DNA of 42,749 nucleotides from Saprospiraceae bacterium (GTDB lineage Bacteria; Bacteroidota; Bacteroidia; Chitinophagales; Saprospiraceae). The notes beneath the pieces were generated by a model that had not been told where the DNA came from, did not search any database, and saw nothing but the letters and a program-made list of their open reading frames with translations. The position numbers and the translations under genes were made by a program. Of the stretch, positions 34,484 to 40,941 are shown one piece after another; within the stretch, counting starts at the first letter, position 1; every line of letters starts with the position of its first letter. The stretch covers positions 10,708-53,456 of the forward strand of contig JAHDEL010000009.1 of the NCBI GenBank assembly GCA_020628855.1, written 5' to 3'.

Positions 34484-35701
34484 TTAACGCATCAAACCAA
34501 AGCTGCCTCTGGCAGTCTGTTCTTGACCACCACAGAGGTAGTCAACCTGATACATATACATACCTGACATGGCAGGGGTATCCTTGTAAATACCATCCCA
34601 AGTTTCTCCTTTAGAATTAGTAGTGAAGAGCAGCTCACCCCACCGAGAAAAGATACTAAATGCCAAAAGTTCATCGATTATAAAATCATTCGCGATGCCA
34701 TAGCGATCATTAGTATTGTCACCATTCGGAGTGAATATATTTGGCATAAGCAACTTACTGCAATCCAAGTCTGCTGGGTCAAATACATTAATCCTCACAC
34801 TATCTGTCATTGTGCATCCATTGTGAGTTAATGTCCTGTAATACGTTGTAGAAGCATCAGGAGTGATAAGTGGTTCTAATTGACTTGGGTCATCAATACC
34901 TGAAGTCGGGTTCCAATCCACAGTCGAACTGCATGACGCACCAGAAAAAATCTGGACAGCTTCACCTTGAACGATTGTAGTGTCATTATTCAGTATGAGA
35001 TCTACAAACGAATTCTCATTGCTGAGTTGTACTCCTGTCTTGACTGTTGGGGTAAATATCACATTATCAATTACACCATTGAAGGTATTGTCCGTGCCGG
35101 CTACAACACAAGGAGAGAAGCCAATACTGCTGACTGATTGTGGGTGTACTGGGAATGGGGTCAAATTATCAAAGGCACCGACAAAATTATAGTCAACATA
35201 AAAAACGTATTCGCTTCCTGATTTTGTAAAAGCAACATGATGCCAGCAGAGATCAGGATTTATGGCACCTCTCTCAGTCCAACTATCTCCAATTATCCTG
35301 GAGATTACTAGCTCTACCTCATTATCTTGGGGTATATATTGGAAAGCTACCATGGAGTCCTTGCTGCAGTCTTTCATTACTGAAAATAGAGCTTGAACTT
35401 GGTTGTTATTTTTTGCTAAAAAATCAAACTCAAAAGTATATTCAGGTAAGCTGAAATAAGCGGTTAGGTCATCCATTTGATAGAAGACATTGGATCCATC
35501 ACAATCTAAACCATCGGCTTCAACACCACAAACACATTGAACTAAAGTATTTGGAGTAATATCTCCAACATTACCCTGACTATCTGAAAGAGAACACCCA
35601 TCAAAGTTAAATTCAAAGCTATTTTGACATTGAACTGCTGAACTAAAGCAAAACAGACTCATAGCCAGAGACAGACAAAGAATTCTTGAAAAGTTGAGCA
35701 T
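34484..35701 (-). CDS. T9SS type B secreted protein with LamG-like lectin domain
   Basis: I start it at ATG 35701, one base after the antiporter stop; the open frame extends upstream only inside that gene. The 405-residue protein has a signal peptide (ending Val-Gln-Cys-Gln, ~26). A concanavalin A/LamG-like domain follows (~30-225), with Tyr-Thr-Phe-Glu-Phe-Asp-Phe, Trp-His-His-Val-Ala-Phe-Thr-Lys and Asn-Gly-Val-Ile-Asp-Asn-Val. A short PKD/Ig-like domain comes next (~235-310). The type B T9SS sorting domain is at ~315-405: Met-Pro-Asn-Ile-Phe-Thr-Pro-Asn-Gly-Asp-Asn-Thr-Asn-Asp-Arg-Tyr, Ser-Arg-Trp-Gly, end Gly-Leu-Met-Arg. It likely binds sugar or matrix at the cell surface. The ligand is not predictable. 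Confidence 0.88.
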   Translation of the reverse strand: MLNFSRILCLSLAMSLFCFSSAVQCQNSFEFNFDGCSLSDSQGNVGDITPNTLVQCVCGVEADGLDCDGSNVFYQMDDLTAYFSLPEYTFEFDFLAKNNNQVQALFSVMKDCSKDSMVAFQYIPQDNEVELVISRIIGDSWTERGAINPDLCWHHVAFTKSGSEYVFYVDYNFVGAFDNLTPFPVHPQSVSSIGFSPCVVAGTDNTFNGVIDNVIFTPTVKTGVQLSNENSFVDLILNNDTTIVQGEAVQIFSGASCSSTVDWNPTSGIDDPSQLEPLITPDASTTYYRTLTHNGCTMTDSVRINVFDPADLDCSKLLMPNIFTPNGDNTNDRYGIANDFIIDELLAFSIFSRWGELLFTTNSKGETWDGIYKDTPAMSGMYMYQVDYLCGGQEQTARGSFGLMR

Positions 35702-35702
35702 A

Positions 35703-36623
35703 TTATTCGACCAATTGGATAATGTAGAAAGCATAAAATAATAGTAGAGTCATACCTTCCCACTTGCTAACTCGATTTGAAAATGTTACGATAGCAAATA
35801 AGATGGTCACTACTAACATAAACGGTAAACCGAAGTCTACTATTTCCTGATTGATTTGCAAATCTCCAAACAAACGAGCTATACCCATAACAGCATACGT
35901 ATTGAACATGTTAGATCCAAGTACATTACCAACGGCAATAGCGTGTTTCCCTTTCCTTGCTGCAGCTATACTTACTACTACTTCAGGAAGTGAGGTCCCA
36001 AGCGCAACAACTGTAAGCGCTATAAGGTCAGGACTGATTTCCATTATTTTACTGATGTTCTCAATAGCATAAATAGTGAAATGTGCTCCAGCGAAGACAC
36101 CAATGCAGCCCAAGAGGAGCATAATATAATGCGATGTGTTTACAGAAGGGCGATCTGATTCATCACTCTTTTCTCCTTGTGAAGAGTTAATAATAAAGAT
36201 CACTAATGCTGCTAGCAACAAGATAGCTTCAGCAATACTAAAGTGTAAGTCTCTACACATAAAGTACATCAGAAAAGCCGAAAGAAGTAAAAGAGGCATG
36301 TCAACATCCATGACATTAAATGACAGCTTAATCTCTCTGCCAATCATTGCTGTACATCCTAGGACAAGCAAGATATTTGTGATGTTACTTCCAACGACAT
36401 TACCAATGACAATTTCTGAAGATCCACTAAAAACACTAGCTAAAGAAGTAGCAAGTTCTGGTAGTGAAGTACCAAATGCCACAATGGTCACACCTATTAT
36501 AAATGGTGATATACCAAATGATAAACCTATTCTTTCTGCAGACTCGATGAACTTATCTGATGCATACAGTAAGACAGTAAGGCTGACTATAAATATGATT
36601 ACTAATGTTACTAGAGATGTCAA
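35703..36623 (-). CDS. CaCA-family calcium/sodium antiporter (YrbG-like)
   Basis: The 306-residue membrane protein has ~10 hydrophobic segments and the two inverted alpha-repeats typical of the Ca2+/cation antiporter superfamily: Gly-Thr-Ser-Leu-Pro-Glu-Leu...Ile-Gly-Asn-Val-Val-Gly-Ser-Asn (~51-80) and Gly-Thr-Ser-Leu-Pro-Glu-Val...Val-Gly-Asn-Val-Leu-Gly-Ser-Asn (~208-238). It exchanges Ca2+ for Na+ (or H+) across the inner membrane. The likely start is TTG at 36623, since no in-frame ATG lies nearby, and the -7 element 36657-36664 is well placed for it. The LamG-type T9SS gene follows one base after its stop. A link through calcium-dependent surface proteins is possible but is inference. 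Confidence 0.93.
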   Translation of the reverse strand: MTSLVTLVIIFIVSLTVLLYASDKFIESAERIGLSFGISPFIIGVTIVAFGTSLPELATSLASVFSGSSEIVIGNVVGSNITNILLVLGCTAMIGREIKLSFNVMDVDMPLLLLSAFLMYFMCRDLHFSIAEAILLLAALVIFIINSSQGEKSDESDRPSVNTSHYIMLLLGCIGVFAGAHFTIYAIENISKIMEISPDLIALTVVALGTSLPEVVVSIAAARKGKHAIAVGNVLGSNMFNTYAVMGIARLFGDLQINQEIVDFGLPFMLVVTILFAIVTFSNRVSKWEGMTLLLFYAFYIIQLVE

Positions 36624-36656
36624 AGGCGCTATGGATGTTTCTTAGTTAAAACGCTG

Positions 36657-36664
36657 CAAATATA
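36657..36664 (-). promoter_or_regulatory. -7 promoter element (TATATTTG) for the antiporter gene
   Basis: Full TAnnTTTG match on the minus strand, 34 bases upstream of the TTG start and divergent from the tatC promoter. Confidence 0.6.
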
Positions 36665-36746
36665 CTATTGTCCCCAAAGAATTAAATTTTCTTGAAAACA
36701 AGAGTGAAATGAATCGAGTTAAAATGTTTGACAATGCATAAAATTC

Positions 36747-36754
36747 TACATTTG
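36747..36754 (+). promoter_or_regulatory. Promoter for tatC (TTTG at 36727, TACATTTG at 36747)
   Basis: TACATTTG fits the -7 consensus, and TTTG at 36727-36730 precedes it by 16 bases, close to the Bacteroidota -33/-7 spacing. This is the best two-part promoter in the window. It lies 20 bases before the ATG. Confidence 0.65.
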
Positions 36755-36773
36755 TACCCACATTAAAGTTACT

Positions 36774-37571
36774 ATGTCTGATAATATTGAAGGCAACGAA
36801 ATGAGTTTTCTTGATCATCTTGAGGAATTAAGATGGCATATCATTAGAGCTGTTGCTGCTATTATCATTAGTGCAATAGCCGTCTTTTTATTTAAGACTT
36901 TTGTTTTTGAGCAGATCATCTTCGCTCCAAAGCATGATACTTTTCTAACTTATCGTTTCTTTTGTGGATTAAGTGATGCTACGTGTTTTAGTCCGCCAGA
37001 CTTTGATTTGATTACTAGGGAGTTGGGTGAGCAATTTTTTGTTCACATAAAAGTGTCACTCTGGTTAGGGTTCGTTGTGGCATCTCCTTACGTCTTTTGG
37101 GAAGTCTGGAGATTCGTCAAGCCTGGGCTCTATGATGCAGAAAGGAAAGCAGCTAGAGGCTTGGTCCTGACTTGTTCACTCTTGTTTTTACTTGGTGTTG
37201 CATTTGGCTACTATGTGATTTCACCGTTTGCAATCACATTTTTAGCAGGATATCAGGTCGGTGCAGAAGCGATTAATAGTCCAACACTTTCTTCGTTTGT
37301 GCATTACATGACGATGTTTACGATGCCTATCGGTTTCGTATTTGAATTGCCAATATTGGTCTACTTTCTATCAAGAGTAGGATTGCTGTCACCTGAATTT
37401 ATGAAGAAGTATAGACGTCACGCAGTTGTCATTATTTTGGTACTAGCTGCCATAATTACACCACCTGATATACTTACGCAATTTTTGATTGGTATCCCAA
37501 TATTTATTCTGTATGAGATAAGTATTGTAATTGCAGGTCGAACAAGAAAAAAATATTTTGAAGATGTCTAA
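36774..37571 (+). CDS. tatC: Sec-independent protein translocase TatC
   Basis: TatC is the multi-spanning receptor for twin-arginine signal peptides. The 265-residue protein begins with Glu-Met-Ser-Phe-Leu-Asp-His-Leu-Glu-Glu-Leu-Arg (8-19), the conserved cytoplasmic N-terminus that contacts the twin-arginine motif. Six membrane segments follow. The Phe-Trp-Glu-Val-Trp-Arg-Phe-Val-Lys-Pro-Gly-Leu motif (~105-116) and Ile-Ile-Thr-Pro-Pro-Asp (~225-230) are family signatures. The periplasmic loop around residues 45-80 is longer than in E. coli TatC. No tatA lies beside it. The next small gene begins inside its last codons (8-base overlap). Confidence 0.96.
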   Translation: MSDNIEGNEMSFLDHLEELRWHIIRAVAAIIISAIAVFLFKTFVFEQIIFAPKHDTFLTYRFFCGLSDATCFSPPDFDLITRELGEQFFVHIKVSLWLGFVVASPYVFWEVWRFVKPGLYDAERKAARGLVLTCSLLFLLGVAFGYYVISPFAITFLAGYQVGAEAINSPTLSSFVHYMTMFTMPIGFVFELPILVYFLSRVGLLSPEFMKKYRRHAVVIILVLAAIITPPDILTQFLIGIPIFILYEISIVIAGRTRKKYFEDV

Positions 37572-38022
37572 GCAATTCAGATTGTCAAGTAATTGGACTT
37601 TAGTCTTAAAAGTGTTTTTTCCAACCTTTTGGATAGTCTTTTTTGGTCTACTGACATTGTCTTTGTTCATTGCAGACCCAGAGGATAATCTTTTTCCTGG
37701 AAATGTTACTGCTAAGCTCATCTTCACAGCAATCTTTTTGGTATTCCTTTTGGTTTTGTTTTTAACAGTAATGTCTTTAAAGCGTGTAGATGCCGACGAA
37801 GAATATATCTATGTATCCAATTACTTTAAGACGTATAGATACAAGCTTCAAGATATCAAAGCTGTTAAGGAGATCGATTTCGGACTAGCTTTAATTTTAC
37901 GCTCCGAACTTCACCAAAAAGGAGCTTTTGGTAAGAAGTTTTCTTACTTGCTCAACAAGGCTACTTTTGACGATTATTTGTTACATTATCCAGAATGCCA
38001 TGAGTATTTCCCTACTCAATAA
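37564..38022 (+). CDS. Small membrane protein with PH-like C-terminal domain
   Basis: I start it at ATG 37564, which overlaps the tatC stop by eight bases (ATGTCTAA); the open frame continues upstream only within tatC. The 152-residue product has two hydrophobic segments (~17-35 and ~53-75). A soluble domain follows with Asp-Glu-Glu-Tyr-Ile-Tyr-Val-Ser-Asn-Tyr and Tyr-Lys-Leu-Gln-Asp-Ile-Lys-Ala-Val-Lys-Glu. This two-helix-plus-beta layout recalls bacterial PH-like membrane proteins, but I do not claim a named family. It probably sits in the inner membrane with the soluble part in the cytoplasm. Coupling to tatC suggests co-expression and not necessarily a joint function. Confidence 0.78.
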   Translation: MSKQFRLSSNWTLVLKVFFPTFWIVFFGLLTLSLFIADPEDNLFPGNVTAKLIFTAIFLVFLLVLFLTVMSLKRVDADEEYIYVSNYFKTYRYKLQDIKAVKEIDFGLALILRSELHQKGAFGKKFSYLLNKATFDDYLLHYPECHEYFPTQ

Positions 38023-39570
38023 CTACTTTGGAGATAGCGTAATTATTGGACAGATCATTTCCTCTAAGGAGACACCGCCATGCTGGAAAGTGTCTGCATA
38101 AAGATTCATGAAGTAATTGTAATTATTTGGATACAGGAAATAGCGATTTTCTTTTGCGAAAATGAATGTTGAGCTTAAGTTAGGTCTTGGTAATCCAACA
38201 GATTTAGGGTCTTTTGCAGCACTGACATCCTGCTCTACATAATTGAGCTTTTTACCTACTTTGTATCGCAAGTTGGTTGTAGTATCCCTATCCCCAATCA
38301 CTTTACTTGGTTGACCAACGCGGATAGTTCCATGATCAGTCCCAATAACTAATTTGATGTTTTTGTTAGAAACATTTTGCAACATAGTCCAAAGCGGCGA
38401 ATTCAGAAACCAAGACTTAGTTAGCGAACGATAAGCCTTCTCGTCTGACGCGAGTTCTTTTAGAACATCCATCTCAGTTCTGGCATGAGAAAGCATATCA
38501 ATGAAGTTATAGACGACAACGGTTAGATCATAATTGAGAATATTGTTCGCTTTGTCTACCATGTCTTTAGCGACACTATTATTAGTCACTTTAAAGTATT
38601 GTAGTTTGATTTTCCTTTGGAATGCTTTATCCAGTTGATTTTGAAGAAAGAATTCTTCATGCATGTTCTTTCCACCTTTTTCATGGTCAAACACCCATTT
38701 ATCTGAATGATATTTCTGAATATCGTGAGGTGTCATTCCTGCGAAAATCGAGTTTCGACTGTACTGAGTCGTAGTAGGTAGAATTGAATAGAAGTAATCT
38801 TCACTATCTACCTTGTATAATTCGCTTATTATTGGCTCAATAATTTTCCATTGATCAAATCGGAGGTTGTCTAGAAGTAGAAACAGAGTAGGTTCTTCTT
38901 CATTTAGGGTTTTATAGATTTTGTCTTTGAACAGATTGTGGCTGAGTGTTGGCCCTTGTCCATCAAACCAATCAGGATAATTTTTGTCAATATACTTTAC
39001 AAACTCTTTGTTGGCTTCTTTCTTTTGGATATTCAAAATTTCATTGAGTCCCTCGTTTTCACTGTTATCAAGTTTGAGTTCCCAAGCAATGATCCTTTTA
39101 TAAAGTTCTACCCATTCTTCAAAATTTGGACTGCTGTTAATGTCCATACTCAATTGCCTGAATTCCTGTTGGTAATCCATTGCTGTTTTTTCTTTAACCA
39201 GCCTCTTGTTGTCAATAATCTTTTTGAGAGTCAAAAGAATTTGATTAGGATTGACAGGTTTGATGAGATAGTCATCAATTTCACTCCCAATGGCTTCCTC
39301 CATCAGATTTTCAGCTTCATTCTTTGTAATCATCACTACAGGAAGGAGCGGATATTTAGATTTTATTCTTTCAAGAGTTTCTAATCCCGTGATTCCTGGC
39401 ATGGATTCGTCTAGAAAGACAACTTGGATATCTTCTTCGGTTAAGACATCTAGGGCATCATGACCATTCGTGACTTTAGTGACATTATATCCTTTTTTTT
39501 CAAGGAAGAAAAGTTGTGGCTTCAGCAATTCGATTTCGTCATCAGCCCAAAGGATATTTATGTCAGACAT
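38023..39570 (-). CDS. porX: PorX, T9SS response regulator with PglZ phosphodiesterase domain
   Basis: The 515-residue protein has a receiver domain (1-~125) with acidic pocket Asp10/Asp11 in Trp-Ala-Asp-Asp-Glu, phosphoacceptor Asp54 in Phe-Leu-Asp-Glu-Ser-Met-Pro-Gly and Lys in Leu-Ile-Lys-Pro. A helical linker (~130-200) follows, then a PglZ domain of the alkaline phosphatase superfamily. Leu-Leu-Leu-Asp-Asn-Leu-Arg-Phe-Asp-Gln and Leu-Pro-Thr-Thr-Thr-Gln-Tyr-Ser-Arg (candidate nucleophile Thr) are followed by Thr-Asp-His-Gly-Thr (metal). PorX, with sensor PorY and sigma factor SigP in Porphyromonas, controls T9SS gene expression and function. PorY and SigP are not in the window. Its stop abuts that of the small membrane protein gene, and it diverges from the HD-domain gene. 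Confidence 0.93.
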   Translation of the reverse strand: MSDINILWADDEIELLKPQLFFLEKKGYNVTKVTNGHDALDVLTEEDIQVVFLDESMPGITGLETLERIKSKYPLLPVVMITKNEAENLMEEAIGSEIDDYLIKPVNPNQILLTLKKIIDNKRLVKEKTAMDYQQEFRQLSMDINSSPNFEEWVELYKRIIAWELKLDNSENEGLNEILNIQKKEANKEFVKYIDKNYPDWFDGQGPTLSHNLFKDKIYKTLNEEEPTLFLLLDNLRFDQWKIIEPIISELYKVDSEDYFYSILPTTTQYSRNSIFAGMTPHDIQKYHSDKWVFDHEKGGKNMHEEFFLQNQLDKAFQRKIKLQYFKVTNNSVAKDMVDKANNILNYDLTVVVYNFIDMLSHARTEMDVLKELASDEKAYRSLTKSWFLNSPLWTMLQNVSNKNIKLVIGTDHGTIRVGQPSKVIGDRDTTTNLRYKVGKKLNYVEQDVSAAKDPKSVGLPRPNLSSTFIFAKENRYFLYPNNYNYFMNLYADTFQHGGVSLEEMICPIITLSPK

Positions 39571-39631
39571 AGAAAGAGTTTATTATATATGAAATATTGA
39601 TATCTGACGATAAGTAGGATGATAAACATAT

Positions 39632-39639
39632 TACATTTG
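39632..39639 (+). promoter_or_regulatory. -7 promoter element (TACATTTG) for the HD phosphohydrolase gene
   Basis: Full TAnnTTTG match 45 bases upstream of ATG 39684, with no clear -33 TTG. A matching element for the divergent porX is not apparent. Confidence 0.5.
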
Positions 39640-39683
39640 CGCCAGAGTAGACTGAACGCTCTGAAGTCTTAGAATATTACTAA

Positions 39684-40877
39684 ATGGAAATAAAGAAAAA
39701 GATATTTAATGATCCACTGTATGGACTGATCTCATTTCCGTTCGAATCTGTCTACAAGATTATTGATCACAAATATTTTCAAAGACTAAGGAGAATATCA
39801 CAATTGGGACTTTCATCCTATGTCTATACTGGTGCTTCGCATTCAAGATTCCATCATTCGATAGGAGTGGCCCATCTTGCTGATGCTGTTATTGATGTAT
39901 TGAGGCTCAAGTTGGTTGACATTACACCAGAAGAGCATGAAGCTGTCGTGCTGGCAGCTTTGTTGCATGATGTTGGGCATGGTCCCTTCAGTCATGTATT
40001 GGAGCGAGCAATTTTGAATGAACATCATGAAAGCCTATCATTACAGATTATGCATTTACTCAATGCAGAATTTGAAGGAATGCTGGATCAAGCCATCTTA
40101 GTGTTTACTAATGCACATCCAAAGAAATTTTTGCATCAAATTATTTCAGGTCAAATAGATGTCGATAGATTAGACTATCTCACGAGAGACAGTTTCTATA
40201 CAGGGGTTGTAGAAGGTAGGGTAGGGTATAACAGGATATTGAAGATGATGGATGTTCATGACAATAGATTGGTGGTAGAAGAAAAGGGTATGTATAGTGT
40301 TGAGAAATTTCTTATGGCTAGACGATTTATGTACATGCAAGTGTATTTACATAAAGTGGTTGTCATACTTGATGTCATGCTCAATTCTTTTTTAGAAAGA
40401 TACCGAGATTGCTGTAATGCAAATAAGATTGTCTCTAGAAATAGGTTAACTGAAATTTTAGATATAACTTTGGGCGAACGAAATGCTGATCTCCTTGAGG
40501 ATTTTCTGAAGATAGATGATATTGATATCTTTCAGTTGATTAAAGACGAAGCGGAGGGTGAAGATAAAATACTGAGTTTATTAGCCCAGAGTATTTTAAA
40601 TAGGAGATTATTTTCAATTGAATTCTCAGATTTTCCCAAGCCAAGTGACTTCATTATAGATATGCGTCAAAAAGTGGCGCAAACGTTAAATATTGATGTT
40701 TCAGATACGAAATATTTTGTTCGGTCAGGAACTATCGATAATTTAACATATAGTAGAAAAGACGAAATCGAAATAAAGACGAAGCGAAAGGCCATTAAGC
40801 CTATCTCTTTTTTTGTAAAAAGCTTAGAATTTAATTTTTCCGAAAGGTCAGAGTATGTATGCTTTGCCAGAAATTAA
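39684..40877 (+). CDS. HD-domain phosphohydrolase (dNTPase-like family)
   Basis: The 397-residue cytoplasmic protein opens with Asn-Asp-Pro-Leu-Tyr-Gly (9-14), then Gln-Arg-Leu-Arg-Arg-Ile-Ser-Gln-Leu-Gly (33-42). The metal-binding His in Ser-Arg-Phe-His-His-Ser-Ile-Gly (57-58) and the HD motif Leu-Leu-His-Asp-Val-Gly-His-Gly-Pro-Phe-Ser-His (93-104) follow, with Asp-Val-Asp-Arg-Leu-Asp-Tyr-Leu-Thr-Arg-Asp (~159-169) supplying the last ligand. This is the pattern of the dGTPase/SAMHD1-like and YwfO-like group that hydrolyse dNTPs or other nucleotides. The exact substrate is not visible. It is divergent from porX and followed by the repeat-protein gene, which has its own promoter. Confidence 0.9.
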   Translation: MEIKKKIFNDPLYGLISFPFESVYKIIDHKYFQRLRRISQLGLSSYVYTGASHSRFHHSIGVAHLADAVIDVLRLKLVDITPEEHEAVVLAALLHDVGHGPFSHVLERAILNEHHESLSLQIMHLLNAEFEGMLDQAILVFTNAHPKKFLHQIISGQIDVDRLDYLTRDSFYTGVVEGRVGYNRILKMMDVHDNRLVVEEKGMYSVEKFLMARRFMYMQVYLHKVVVILDVMLNSFLERYRDCCNANKIVSRNRLTEILDITLGERNADLLEDFLKIDDIDIFQLIKDEAEGEDKILSLLAQSILNRRLFSIEFSDFPKPSDFIIDMRQKVAQTLNIDVSDTKYFVRSGTIDNLTYSRKDEIEIKTKRKAIKPISFFVKSLEFNFSERSEYVCFARN

Positions 40878-40880
40878 TTG

Positions 40881-40888
40881 TAGCTTTG
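40881..40888 (+). promoter_or_regulatory. -7 promoter element (TAGCTTTG) for the repeat-protein gene
   Basis: Full TAnnTTTG match three bases after the HD gene stop and 53 bases before ATG 40942. TTTG at 40863-40866 precedes it by 14 bases, somewhat short for a -33 element. Confidence 0.55.
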
Positions 40889-40941
40889 CACGAATTTTAC
40901 AAGGTAAACTAATTATTTATTAATAAAACCGTAATTATATC

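Noticed and set aside
35702-35734. Upstream start of the LamG-type T9SS gene inside the antiporter gene
   Set aside because: ATG 35701 directly after the antiporter stop gives a standard signal peptide.
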